In this document: piece after piece, positions 8,370 to 16,153 of the stretch
Layout: every line of letters begins with the position of its first letter
Numbering within the stretch: position 1 is the stretch's first letter
Assembly (NCBI GenBank): GCA_024398995.1
Contig: JAKSIE010000025.1
Location: 1-35,563 of the forward strand
DNA length: 35,563 bases
Source of the DNA: Fibrobacter sp.
Lineage (GTDB): Bacteria > Fibrobacterota > Fibrobacteria > Fibrobacterales > Fibrobacteraceae
Reading direction: 5' to 3'
The notes under the pieces: model-generated
Told to the model about the DNA's origin: nothing
Database searches by the model: none
The model's input: only the letters and a program-made list of their open reading frames with translations
Program-made: the position numbers and the translations under genes

Positions 8370-9284
8370 ATGAAAAAACTTTTATTTGTTTCTGTAGCTG
8401 CAGCACTGGCTTTTAGCGCCTGCTCTTCTACTAGCTCTGCAGATGATGAAAACTCCTCCTCCGCAAGCACTAAGGGCTTTATGCCTCGTTTCAAGGCCGA
8501 CTACGAAATCAACAAGTCCGAAGGCACCATCAGTTATAGCGAGCCTGTTTGTGCTGAGGAAGATGGCAAGCTGGTTTGGAAGCGTAATGGTGAAAAGGAA
8601 ACCGTTTCCTACGAATACGATTCCAAGACCGGTCGCATAACCGTGGACTTTGACGGTGACAAGGAAGTGTACGACTATTCTGGCTCCAGTTTCCCCAAGG
8701 GTGTCTGGCGCGATGCCTACCAGGAAGATGAAGAAGGCGCTGTGGCCACTGCGGAAGTCTATGGCGACAAGACTGTTGAAGCGGGCATCATCTATTCCGG
8801 CAACTGCTTCCTCAAGGATATCTTCATGAGCTCCATCGGCGGCGAGTTTGAAGAAGGCCTTGACATGCTCCAGGGCGCCGAAATCGACTGCGACAAGATA
8901 ACCGTCATGAAGGACTTTTCTGTAGAAATCGTCAGCTGGTCCAAGGATGAAATCAAGGCCAAGTATACCTACGGAAAGGAATCTTGTACAAATTCTTCCA
9001 AGCCCCGCTTTTCTTATAACGAAGGCGACTGCAAGGCTGCCTACGATGATTACAAGAAAGCTGGAAAGGATGAAAAGTTCGAATTCGAAGATTATCCTTA
9101 CACTCAGTCTAACCCCAAGTGCACCGAAGACTTTACTAGCGCTTTGATGCTGGCCTTTATGGGCGATATTTTTGGTGGTGAAGGCGGTTTCGATTTAGGT
9201 GATTTCGGCGGCTTTGATCCCAGTATCTTTGGCAAGAAGATTGCCCGTAGCATGACCGACTTGAAGATTCCTTCCAAGAAGTAA
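8370..9284 (+). CDS. hypothetical lipoprotein
   Basis: The N-terminus MKKLLFVSVAAALAFSAC ends in a lipobox with Cys18, followed by a Ser/Asp/Glu-rich tether, so the mature protein is a lipoprotein of about 287 residues. The remainder is acidic, rich in Tyr/Lys/Asp, with six further cysteines, and ends with a Gly/Phe-rich stretch (GGEGGFDLGDFGGFD) and a basic tail. The start at 8370 is set by GGGAGT just upstream; an in-frame ATG at 8331 lies inside the preceding gene and would bury the signal peptide. The family is unknown. It lies 16 bp after the preceding gene, so co-transcription is likely, and a terminator follows at 9341. Confidence 0.78.
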   Translation: MKKLLFVSVAAALAFSACSSTSSADDENSSSASTKGFMPRFKADYEINKSEGTISYSEPVCAEEDGKLVWKRNGEKETVSYEYDSKTGRITVDFDGDKEVYDYSGSSFPKGVWRDAYQEDEEGAVATAEVYGDKTVEAGIIYSGNCFLKDIFMSSIGGEFEEGLDMLQGAEIDCDKITVMKDFSVEIVSWSKDEIKAKYTYGKESCTNSSKPRFSYNEGDCKAAYDDYKKAGKDEKFEFEDYPYTQSNPKCTEDFTSALMLAFMGDIFGGEGGFDLGDFGGFDPSIFGKKIARSMTDLKIPSKK

Positions 9285-9340
9285 CTCGTTGCCTTGAACT
9301 GGGCGTCTGGAATCGGATGCGCTAGAAAAGGGTATGAATA

Positions 9341-9379
9341 AAGAAGCCCCGCGACCGAAATCGCGGGGTTCTTTGTTTC
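9341..9379. terminator. bidirectional rho-independent terminator
   Basis: The perfect 8-bp GC-rich stem CCCCGCGA/TCGCGGGG (9347-9354 and 9361-9368) has a 6-nt loop and is flanked by AATAAAGAA on the left and TTCTTTGTTT on the right. It lies between convergent genes ending at 9284 (+) and 9409 (-) and can serve both. Confidence 0.88.
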
Positions 9380-9408
9380 TAGAAGGAGAGAAGAGAAATT
9401 TGTGGAGC

Positions 9409-9594
9409 CTAGTCTTCGTCTAGGCCGGGGGTCCTTAATGCTGCGGCGACGAATTCTGCGGAATAGCCACTCCTGTAGAAGGTGTGCAGGTTGTCGTCGT
9501 CCAGGAAGTCTTCCAGGTTTACGCCACTGGTTGCGTCCAGCACTTCCCTTACACGGGTCTTGAAGAGCTGGAATCCAGAGAGAGTCAACTTCAT
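9409..9594 (-). CDS. small hypothetical protein (61 aa)
   Basis: An acidic 61-residue soluble protein starting MKLTLSGFQLFKTRVREVL and ending in an Asp/Glu-rich tail (TPGLDED). The start at 9594 is chosen because GGAGG lies 7 nt upstream; the frame stays open to 9624 but without a better site. Helical character throughout suggests a small regulatory or assembly protein, but no family is recognised. It is transcribed away from the 490-bp gap that carries DnaA-box-like sites, and ends at the shared terminator. Confidence 0.65.
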   Translation of the reverse strand: MKLTLSGFQLFKTRVREVLDATSGVNLEDFLDDDNLHTFYRSGYSAEFVAAALRTPGLDED

Positions 9595-10084
9595 GAGGAA
9601 CCTCCGTTCATTTGTAACAATCAACTAAACTTATCCACGAACACTCCTAAATGTGTATAAGAATTGTTGAAATGTTGTTGAATCCATGCTTGATAAATAC
9701 ATTTCTCTTTTCCTAAAAGACTATGATTTTCGTCACTTTTGGCGAAAATGACCTGTTTTCAGGGAATTTTAGTACAGACAAACTAATTTTCTTGAAAACC
9801 CGGTGTCTTCTAAGTCTTTGATATATAAGGGGTTGCCGAAGGGGTTTTCCCATGGCTCTTTCATCACCCTATTTTTCGCATTTATTCCATTTTGGAATAG
9901 ATTTGCCTCAAAAAATAGTTGCATGTGTCAACTGTACCTGGTTTTAAACCCTCCTGACGCCACCGGCTGTCTGTGGATAAAATGTTGAAGATTTGATTTA
10001 TGATGAATGAAATCACAACTTATCAACAATTGGCGTCGCTAGCCGAAGACCTGCGCCCTTCTCTTTTTTTCTAGTTTTAGGCTG
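9595..10084. other. non-coding gap with a cluster of DnaA-box-like 9-mers
   Basis: No credible gene lies in these 490 bp between divergently transcribed genes. Four sequences match the DnaA box consensus TTATCCACA closely. They are TTATCCACG at 9631-9639, TGTGTATAA at 9652-9660 (reverse-strand TTATACACA), TGTGGATAA at 9972-9980 (exact, reverse strand) and TTATCAACA at 10020-10028. AT-rich stretches lie between and beside them. This could be a replication origin, a DnaA-titrating site or a DnaA-regulated promoter region. dnaA, dnaN and other usual origin neighbours are not in the window. Confidence 0.45.
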
Positions 10085-11029
10085 ATGTTTTTACGTATTC
10101 TATCCATTGCGGCTTTGCTTGTCTCCTTGTCCTTTGCAGGCGAGGATGTTCCTATGACAATGAACCTTCCCGACAGCCAGATGGAGTTTTGGTCCAAGGC
10201 CACCTCCCTGACTGTGCAGCAGAAGTATGGCGAGGCCATGGAACAGGCTAAGAAGCTCCGTGCTGAGAATGACGGTGCGGGCTGTGTTTTGGAGAATGTG
10301 GTTCGCATCAGTATTTATGAAGACAAGGGCGACACCAGTGCGCTGCTAAAGGCTGGAAACCTTCTGGAGAAGTGCCAGGCCAAGGGCCTTTGGGACGCTC
10401 TTCGCAAGTTCGAGATTGGCTATGTGCTGGGCGAGACTGGCCACTCAGTGAAAGGTGCTATGACCACCCGGTCTGCGGCCGGCCTTTTCGAGGAGTCCGA
10501 CGAAATGGATGCCCGTGCTTTCTACGCCATCTACGCCTACTATTTCGACCAGAGCTTCAGCTGGGTACCCTTCAAGTCGGATAACCGTGCCAAGTACCTG
10601 GCGGACCTGGACTCTGCTTCCATGCAGTCCAAGCGCTTCTGGCCCTTGTTCCTTACATCCTTGACCTGGATGTACTACGACAAGGAAGATTACAACAAGG
10701 GACTTAAGCTTACAGAACGTGCCTTGAACAAAGCCCCGAACCATCCGGTCTTCTTGCAGATGAAGGCCGACATGCTTTACCGCCTCAAGCGTTACGACGA
10801 GGCCGCCAAGATTTACGAGGCCAGTGCCGTTAGCTACGAGAAACGTACTGGCAAGTCCATTCGCTATTGGTGTGCCGCACTGAACCTGATCCGCATCTAT
10901 CACGATGCCGGCAAGAAGGACAAGTCTGCGGAATGGAAATCCAAGCTGAAAGATCCCGCCTACAAGGCGCTGGAAAAATGGATGCCCGAGTCCATTATGG
11001 ATGATCTCAAGGACAAGGATCTCCTTTAA
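10085..11029 (+). CDS. secreted TPR-repeat protein
   Basis: The 314-residue protein has a cleavable signal peptide (MFLRILSIAALLVSLSFAG-ED), placing it in the periplasm. The body is helical with tetratricopeptide-like pairs, clearest at DYNKGLKLTERALNKAPNH and RYDEAAKIYEASAVSY in the C-terminal half, including the PNHP turn typical of TPRs. TPR proteins scaffold protein complexes; no enzymatic motif is visible. It stands alone between the DnaA-box gap and a palindromic repeat at 11037. The ATG at 10085 has only a weak AGG upstream. Confidence 0.75.
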   Translation: MFLRILSIAALLVSLSFAGEDVPMTMNLPDSQMEFWSKATSLTVQQKYGEAMEQAKKLRAENDGAGCVLENVVRISIYEDKGDTSALLKAGNLLEKCQAKGLWDALRKFEIGYVLGETGHSVKGAMTTRSAAGLFEESDEMDARAFYAIYAYYFDQSFSWVPFKSDNRAKYLADLDSASMQSKRFWPLFLTSLTWMYYDKEDYNKGLKLTERALNKAPNHPVFLQMKADMLYRLKRYDEAAKIYEASAVSYEKRTGKSIRYWCAALNLIRIYHDAGKKDKSAEWKSKLKDPAYKALEKWMPESIMDDLKDKDLL

Positions 11030-11036
11030 CATGAAT

Positions 11037-11065
11037 GTCATCCCGGGCTTGACCCGGGATCTCCC
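11037..11065. repeat. REP-like palindromic repeat, copy 1
   Basis: An inverted repeat with TCCCGGG/CCCGGGA arms around CTTGA, in the form GTCA-TCCCGGG-CTTGA-CCCGGGA-TCTCC. A near-identical element is at 28740. Elements of this kind are dispersed in intergenic DNA of many bacteria; here it lies just after the TPR gene and could act on mRNA stability or weak termination. Confidence 0.7.
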
Positions 11066-11159
11066 ATTTACTTTGTAAAAAACATTTAACTGAAAATTCG
11101 GGTACATTTTTCTCTTTCCTGCGTGTTTATAGTAGTCACTTTAAACATTAGGAGGAGTT

Positions 11160-11834
11160 ATGCCCGACAAGGCATTACGCGTAGGGTTCTTTCTTGACGG
11201 TTACACCCTTAAGAAGGTCAACGAATACTACAGGGTCCATCACAGGTTCCATTCCAACGTGGATTTCAGGGGGCTCAAGAACTGGGTGCAGATGCAGGCC
11301 TACAAGCTCTTTGATCCCGAGTGCACCCGCATCGAGATGGAATCTCACTATTATCACCCTTACAGGAATCCGCATATTTTCGGCCGTTCCGTAGAGGGTG
11401 TGCTGAAGCTGGAACATGAGTTGCGTTCCGCAGGTTTCCAGGTTCACTACAGCGACCACGAGGAGGAATCCGGTCAGCTGGGCCCGAACCTTGGCCTTAT
11501 GGAGGATGCATTGCTTTTTGCCTCCTACTGCAAGATGCAGGCGGTGGTGCTGCTCAGCACCCAGGGCCAGTATGCGCCCCTGCCCGACCGCCTCCGTATG
11601 ATGGGCATCCCCACGCTGCTTCTGGGCTGGGACTTCATCTACCCCAAGAAGAACCGCACCATCCGCTGGAAGACCGATACCTGCCTGCGCCGCACCTGCG
11701 CCCACTACATCCCTATGGAAAAGGTCATGGACGTAAATCCCGAGACGGATGTGGCGCCCCGAGGTTTCTTTTTTCAGAAGGAGCATCCCTTTACCCGCGG
11801 CCGCCCCGCGGTGTGGATCAGCCAGAGCGCATAA
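11160..11834 (+). CDS. NYN/LabA-like domain protein
   Basis: A cytoplasmic protein of 224 residues with a strong ribosome binding site (GGAGGAG at 11151-11157). The N-terminal strand RVGFFLDGYTL matches the start of NYN (PIN-like) RNase domains, with Asp14 as the expected first metal ligand. The central stretch GLMEDALLFASYCKMQAVVLL resembles the NYN helix and strand that normally carry Lys-x-x-Asp and Ser-Gly-Asp-Ser-Asp-Phe. The second motif here reads STQGQYAPLPDRL, lacking the usual acidic pair. Later GIPTLLLGWDF fits the last core strand, and the tail has extra basic and Cys residues. RNase activity is therefore uncertain. The assignment is by pattern. Confidence 0.6.
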   Translation: MPDKALRVGFFLDGYTLKKVNEYYRVHHRFHSNVDFRGLKNWVQMQAYKLFDPECTRIEMESHYYHPYRNPHIFGRSVEGVLKLEHELRSAGFQVHYSDHEEESGQLGPNLGLMEDALLFASYCKMQAVVLLSTQGQYAPLPDRLRMMGIPTLLLGWDFIYPKKNRTIRWKTDTCLRRTCAHYIPMEKVMDVNPETDVAPRGFFFQKEHPFTRGRPAVWISQSA

Positions 11835-11850
11835 CGCCTGGCGATTGTGC

Positions 11851-11883
11851 AAAAAAAAGCCCCGCGATATGCGGAGCTTTTTT
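11851..11883. terminator. bidirectional rho-independent terminator
   Basis: An A-run, a GC-rich stem AGCCCCGC/GCGGAGCT with a short GATAT loop, then a T-run. It lies between the convergent NYN-like gene (ending 11834) and the outer-membrane protein gene (ending 11926), so it can serve both. Confidence 0.85.
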
Positions 11884-11925
11884 CAAACTTGCTATGCTCT
11901 CGACGGAGCGTCGCGAACTTTAAGA

Positions 11926-12762
11926 CTAGAGCTTGACGTCCTGCTTACGCTGCCATTCGCTGCGGAAGATCCAGGTAAGGCGGAGACCGACGAACCAGGT
12001 GTCGCCGACGTTGTCGGTGTCATACTTGTATTCCGGGTTGCGGAATTCGATGCCTTCCATGTTCAGTGCGTTGTAGCGAACGAAGCGGTAGCCACCATAG
12101 ATGCCGATTGCAATGGGGTCGAATTCGAGGCGGACTTCCAGTTCGGTATTGAAGGTGGTTGCGAGAGTGCTGTAGTAGCGGTCGCGGAGCTGAGCCTGGG
12201 AACCGTCGGCACCTTCGATGGTGTATTCGGCGGCCATATGGAAGTCGATCAGGTTCATACCGAAGCCAACTGCCGGAATCACGTTGATGAAGCTGTTTTC
12301 TCCGAGGATCTTCCAGCCGAACATCCAGTCGGCGCCATAGGTAAACCACTTGACGTCGAAGAGGGCGAAGCCGTCAACTTCGTCGCTGGGCTTTTCGGCA
12401 ACCTGGGTAGGCATGAAGTTGAAGTCGAACCAGGTGAGGAACTGCTTGTACTGTGCACCCACGGAAATGTGCATACCGATGTACCAGTCACCGAAGGTTC
12501 CGTAAGTAGGAGCGGAGCTGGGGGCGGTTACTGCGCCGGTAGAGTCGGAGGGATTCACAAAGCCGCCCTTGAAGAAGGCAGTGCTGTTTACATAGTTCTG
12601 GAATTCGGCGCGCATTCCACGGTAGTCGCCACCAATGGAGACGAAGCCACGGACGTGGTCCTTTTCATAGAAACTGGATTCTGCATCAGCGAAAGAGCTG
12701 GTGGCGAGAGTCATGATGCTGACAACTGCAGCAGTCAAAAAAGAGGCTATCTTTGTCTTCAT
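11926..12762 (-). CDS. outer-membrane beta-barrel-like protein
   Basis: The signal peptide MKTKIASFLTAAVVSIMTLATSSFA-DAE is followed by about 250 residues with the alternating aromatic/polar pattern of a beta-barrel (VRGFVSIGGDYRGMRAEF, QFLTWFDFNFMP, AIGIYGGYRFVRY, TWFVGLRLTWIF). The C-terminus runs ~14 residues beyond the last strand instead of ending in the classical terminal Phe. The start at 12762 was chosen over the upstream frame start at 12837 because the signal peptide begins there and GGAA precedes it. It is divergent from the binding lipoprotein at 12883 across a short AT-rich region holding a perfect inverted repeat, so the two may be co-regulated. Function unknown. Confidence 0.75.
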   Translation of the reverse strand: MKTKIASFLTAAVVSIMTLATSSFADAESSFYEKDHVRGFVSIGGDYRGMRAEFQNYVNSTAFFKGGFVNPSDSTGAVTAPSSAPTYGTFGDWYIGMHISVGAQYKQFLTWFDFNFMPTQVAEKPSDEVDGFALFDVKWFTYGADWMFGWKILGENSFINVIPAVGFGMNLIDFHMAAEYTIEGADGSQAQLRDRYYSTLATTFNTELEVRLEFDPIAIGIYGGYRFVRYNALNMEGIEFRNPEYKYDTDNVGDTWFVGLRLTWIFRSEWQRKQDVKL

Positions 12763-12836
12763 AAAAAGATTCCGGTTATAAATTCTGGTCATATAAAATA
12801 CATTAACTTTTAAATATTTTGTAGGTCTAAATTTCA

Positions 12837-12861
12837 TAAATCATTAAAAATCAATGATTTA
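12837..12861. promoter_or_regulatory. perfect 9-bp inverted repeat, candidate operator
   Basis: The arms TAAATCATT and AATGATTTA are separated by 7 nt (AAAAATC) in the 120-bp divergent region, ending 21 bp before the start codon of the binding lipoprotein. The AATGAT/ATCATT core resembles half-sites of Fur-family regulators (GATAATGATAATCATTATC), which would suit an iron or metal uptake gene. Which regulator binds is inference. Confidence 0.45.
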
Positions 12862-12882
12862 CGAACATTTTTTAGTGGTAAA

Positions 12883-14145
12883 ATGATGAATTTGTGTGAA
12901 AAAAGTGTTTTTTGGGGTGGTGCGGTATCCAAGGTCGGCCTAATGGCCCTTTTCTTCTTTACGGTCATCCTGGGGGGATGCGACAAGGGGGGCGAGAACC
13001 TTAAGGCGGGTAATTCGACCTGTATGGAGCAGCTTCATAGTGGTCGGGCTCTTCCCTTGAGGTCACTGGTTATTGATGACAATTGTGCTGGCGAACGAGC
13101 TGTCTTGATCCGTTCTGTTGTCGGCCGCGACACCTTGGAGAAGGTTTTTGTGCTGAGGGACTCCGCCGCCATTGCTGAGGGGAAGCCTTTGCCGAAGGAT
13201 CTTTCCAAGGCTATGGTTTTGCGTTATCCCCTTCAGCGTGTAGCGGTTCTTTCCTCGGCACAGATTGGCTATATGCTGCGTCTAGGACTTGAGGACCGCA
13301 TTGTCGCCGTGGGCGCAGGCAAGTACATTGCCGACTCCGCCCTTTATGCCAAGGTTGCCGTAGGGCAGATTGCAGAAGTGAGCCCCGATGGCATGAACGT
13401 TGACTACGAGAAACTGATGGCATTGAAGCCGGACCTTGTCATGACCTTTGCTACAGGCGGTTCCCAGGATGATTACGACCGCATGGAAAAGCTGGGAATC
13501 CCCGTGATGCTTACCTCTGAATGGCAATCCAGCAGTCCCATTACCAAGGCTCGCTGGATTGAGCTGTTCGGTTCCCTGTTTGGCGTAGAAAAGACGGCGG
13601 ACTCCATCAATACTGCAAATCTCCTGGCCTATGGAGCCGTGGCTGGTAACGATTCTTTGCCTGCCAAGGATTGCCCCAAGGTGCTTGCCGGCATGAGCTA
13701 TGGCGGGGTATGGTATGCGCCGGGCGGTAACAGCTACACTGCAAACCTCATCAAGAATGCCGGTGGGTGTTACCTGTGGGCTTCGGATACCACTCGCGAG
13801 CTTAAGTTCTCCATCGAAAACGTGATGGCTCTTGCCGATTCCGCAGATGTCTGGGTCAATCCGGGCATGTTTGGCACCCCGGAGGAAATCCTGGCTGCAG
13901 AGCCTAGAGCCGCCTATATCAAGGCCTTCAAGAACAAGAAGGTATTCCAGAACGATGGCCGCAAAGGCCCTGGTGGCGGTAACGATTTCTTCGAAAGTGC
14001 GGTAGCCCGCCCTGCGGAAGTCCTTTGGAATTTGCGGACTCAGTTGGGTGCAACCACTGAAAGTTTGCCCCAATACACTCAAGGTAAACCGAAAAAGCCT
14101 GTTTCCGTTGATACCTCCTTTGAATGGTACCACAATATTTTCTAA
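12883..14145 (+). CDS. ABC-type binding lipoprotein (BtuF/FecB-like)
   Basis: Lipoprotein with signal segment MALFFFTVILGGC, Cys33. After an N-terminal segment of about 75 residues comes the class III periplasmic-binding fold. Motifs in order are RVAVLSSAQIGYMLRLGLEDRIVAVG (the 'hivalspsaaelllalGl.drvvGv' pattern), VDYEKLMALKPDLVMTF, KLGIPVMLTSEW and LADSADVWVNPG. Such proteins bind Fe-siderophore, haem or cobalamin and hand it to an inner-membrane ABC transporter. No permease or ATPase gene is adjacent, so the partner is elsewhere or lost. The start may be the first or second Met. It is followed after 10 bp by the cNMP-domain regulator. A Fur-like inverted repeat upstream suggests metal control. 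Confidence 0.82.
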   Translation: MMNLCEKSVFWGGAVSKVGLMALFFFTVILGGCDKGGENLKAGNSTCMEQLHSGRALPLRSLVIDDNCAGERAVLIRSVVGRDTLEKVFVLRDSAAIAEGKPLPKDLSKAMVLRYPLQRVAVLSSAQIGYMLRLGLEDRIVAVGAGKYIADSALYAKVAVGQIAEVSPDGMNVDYEKLMALKPDLVMTFATGGSQDDYDRMEKLGIPVMLTSEWQSSSPITKARWIELFGSLFGVEKTADSINTANLLAYGAVAGNDSLPAKDCPKVLAGMSYGGVWYAPGGNSYTANLIKNAGGCYLWASDTTRELKFSIENVMALADSADVWVNPGMFGTPEEILAAEPRAAYIKAFKNKKVFQNDGRKGPGGGNDFFESAVARPAEVLWNLRTQLGATTESLPQYTQGKPKKPVSVDTSFEWYHNIF

Positions 14146-14155
14146 TATTTGCCAT

Positions 14156-14959
14156 ATGATGAAACCTCATACAGGTATTGGTGACTGGATTGCGGCTAAC
14201 TATGAACAAGGCACCCCGTTCTTGCAACAGGTGCCCCGCGATTGTGCAGACTATTTGCTTTTGAATGCTCAGATCCGCGAGTATGACGCCGGTGAGATTA
14301 TCATCCACGGCGGTGTCGTTGGTGATTCCTTCTGCGTGTTGCAGAGTGGCACCGCTGTGATCTGCGGACAGATTTTGGCTGATGGACACTACAACACCTT
14401 GGCTGGCCTTAATGTTGGCGCCTGCTTTGGCGAAATGTCCATCATTTGTAACGAACCCACCAGCAATACTGTAATCGCCGCCGAAGACGGTTGTACAGTG
14501 CTCCACATTCCCCGTGATGAATTCGTGAAGTTCCTGGATAAGAACCCCAACATCATGGTGTACTTGTACAAGGTGGTGGCAGACCGCCTGCGCGCCAAGA
14601 ACCAGGCCTTCGACGAATTCGAACGCCTCTCCGTTCTGGCTTCCGCAAAGGTCTTGCCTTTTGTTGATTTTGCGCAGACCATGGAAAAGAGCCGCGTCAC
14701 TGGCACGGTGCTTTTCGAATACAACGGACAACATGGCTTTATTGCTTTCCAGGACGGCCGAATGTGCTGTGCCAAGTGCGGCAAACTGGCAGGTCCGGAT
14801 GCTCTTGAAATGTTGCTCTCCTGGGGCGACGAAGCGTTGTTCAAACTGGATACCCATTTGATGCCTGATACCGTGAACATCAACCAGATGGCCGATACCA
14901 CAAGCATCATTCTGGATGCGCTCAGAAATATTGATGAAAAACAGAATGGCCGTAGCTAG
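14156..14959 (+). CDS. cNMP-binding-like domain plus DUF4388 regulator
   Basis: A cytoplasmic protein of 267 residues without a DNA-binding helix-turn-helix. Residues ~25-145 form a CRP-like beta-roll (AGEIIIHGGVVGDSFCVLQSG, then FGEMS at 91-95). The phosphate-binding arginine that normally follows (PRSAT) is replaced by PTSNTV, so binding of a cyclic nucleotide is doubtful. Residues ~165-235 (VTGTVLFEYNGQHGFIAFQD, ALEMLLSWGDEALFKL) match DUF4388/PATAN, a module found in bacterial signalling proteins. It probably acts by protein-protein contact. The start is at one of two adjacent ATGs (14156, 14159); the frame open from 14048 lies within the previous gene. Confidence 0.75.
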   Translation: MMKPHTGIGDWIAANYEQGTPFLQQVPRDCADYLLLNAQIREYDAGEIIIHGGVVGDSFCVLQSGTAVICGQILADGHYNTLAGLNVGACFGEMSIICNEPTSNTVIAAEDGCTVLHIPRDEFVKFLDKNPNIMVYLYKVVADRLRAKNQAFDEFERLSVLASAKVLPFVDFAQTMEKSRVTGTVLFEYNGQHGFIAFQDGRMCCAKCGKLAGPDALEMLLSWGDEALFKLDTHLMPDTVNINQMADTTSIILDALRNIDEKQNGRS

Positions 14960-14974
14960 GCCAAAAACCAAAAC

Positions 14975-14991
14975 CGCTCCTGCTAGGAGCG
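14975..14991 (+). promoter_or_regulatory. short hairpin abutting the purM ribosome binding site
   Basis: The arms CGCTCCT and AGGAGCG are perfectly complementary with a 3-nt loop. The last G is also the first base of the GAAGGA Shine-Dalgarno sequence (14991-14996). It may modulate purM translation; there is no T-run, so it is not a terminator. Confidence 0.35.
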
Positions 14992-15003
14992 AAGGATAAA
15001 AAA

Positions 15004-16029
15004 ATGAATTACGCAGACGCTGGTGTATCTCTGGCCCGTGCCGACGAAGCAATGGTCGGAGTCAAGAAGTCCGTCCGTACCACCTTTAACGAAGGCGTTC
15101 TCGGTGACGTTGGCAACTTCGGTGGCCTGTTCACTCTGAACCACCTTGGCATGAAGGACCCCGTTCTCGTCAGCTCCGTTGACGGTGTCGGTACCAAGCT
15201 CAAGGTCGATATCGAAATGGGTACTCATACCCTTCCTGGCCAGGACATCGTGAACCACTGCTGCGACGATATTCTCGTCCAGGGCGCACGTCCCCTGTTC
15301 TTCCTGGACTATGTGGCTACCGGCCGTCTTGAACCGGGTGTCATGGACCAGCTGGTTGCAGGTATGGCTAAGGCCTGCCGCGAAAACGGTCTCGTTCTCA
15401 TCGGCGGTGAAACTGCAGAAATGCCGGGCTTCTACGGTCCGGGTGACTACGACATCTCCGGTACTATCGTGGGTGTTGTGGAACGCGAAAACATCATCGA
15501 CGGCAAGAAGATCAAGCCGGGTACCATTATCCTCGGTCTTCCGTCCACTGGTCTTCACACCAACGGCTACTCTCTGGCCCGTAAGGTTCTCTTCGACGTT
15601 GCCGGCTACAAGGTCGACACTCCGCTTGAAGGCACCGACATGACCATCGGCGAAGCTCTCACCATGCCGCACCGCAGCTATTACCCGAGCCTCATCGATC
15701 TTTGCAACAAGAAGATCATCCAGGGTCTGGCTCACATTACCGGTTCCGGCTACCAGGGTAACATTCCCCGTATCCTCCCGGACAACGTTGATGTTATCAT
15801 CGACCGTACCTCCTGGGATCCGTCCCCGATCTTCAAGCTCATCCAGAAGGAAGGCTCTGTGGAGAAGGACGAAATGTACTCTACCTTCAACATGGGCATG
15901 GGTATGCTGATCTTCATCGATCCGGCTGACAAGGCTGAAGTTGTTGCTCACCTGGAAGCCAAGGGCGAAAAGTGGGTGCAGGTTGGCGAAGTTGTCGAAG
16001 GCTCCAAGCAGGTCAAGTTCAAGGACTAA
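15004..16029 (+). CDS. purM: phosphoribosylformylglycinamidine cyclo-ligase
   Basis: AIR synthetase, which closes the imidazole ring (FGAM + ATP to AIR) in step five of de novo purine synthesis. At 341 residues it is full length for the family. Diagnostic stretches are YADAGVSL at the N-terminus, DGVGTKLKVD, the ATP-site region GQDIVNHCCDDILVQGA, LIGGETAEMPGFYGPGDYD, GLPSTGLHTNGYSLAR and HITGSGYQGNIPRILP. The start is fixed by GAAGGA seven bases upstream and by alignment of YADAGV. Codon use is strongly biased to C-ending codons, as expected for a well-expressed gene. A terminator follows at 16071. No other purine gene is adjacent. Confidence 0.97.
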   Translation: MNYADAGVSLARADEAMVGVKKSVRTTFNEGVLGDVGNFGGLFTLNHLGMKDPVLVSSVDGVGTKLKVDIEMGTHTLPGQDIVNHCCDDILVQGARPLFFLDYVATGRLEPGVMDQLVAGMAKACRENGLVLIGGETAEMPGFYGPGDYDISGTIVGVVERENIIDGKKIKPGTIILGLPSTGLHTNGYSLARKVLFDVAGYKVDTPLEGTDMTIGEALTMPHRSYYPSLIDLCNKKIIQGLAHITGSGYQGNIPRILPDNVDVIIDRTSWDPSPIFKLIQKEGSVEKDEMYSTFNMGMGMLIFIDPADKAEVVAHLEAKGEKWVQVGEVVEGSKQVKFKD

Positions 16030-16070
16030 GTGACGCAAGGGGCTTTGCCCCGATAGCATCAAAAAATTAA

Positions 16071-16112
16071 AAGGACTGCCTTAGGTTTCTAGGGCGGGCC
16101 TTATTTTATTTG
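16071..16112 (+). terminator. rho-independent terminator after purM
   Basis: A 12-bp stem with one mismatch and three G-T pairs (16071-16082 with 16091-16102) encloses the loop AGGTTTCT and is followed by TTATTTTATTT. It lies between convergent purM and the lipoprotein gene ending at 16154. Confidence 0.7.
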
Positions 16113-16153
16113 TAACGAGAGAGACTTTGGATTAAGGCTGACTTATTGGGTAT

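Noticed and set aside
6578..8494. 638-residue minus-strand open frame opposite the periplasmic-binding gene
   Set aside because: It mirrors the codon bias of the plus-strand gene (His/Val/Gly-rich antisense product) and has no signal, domain or ribosome binding site. The plus-strand protein has a clear signal peptide and fold.
9803..9988. 61-residue plus-strand reading frame inside the DnaA-box gap
   Set aside because: No Shine-Dalgarno sequence before the ATG, and an odd mix of aromatic and Cys residues with no domain. It also runs through the perfect DnaA-box match, so it looks like a chance frame.
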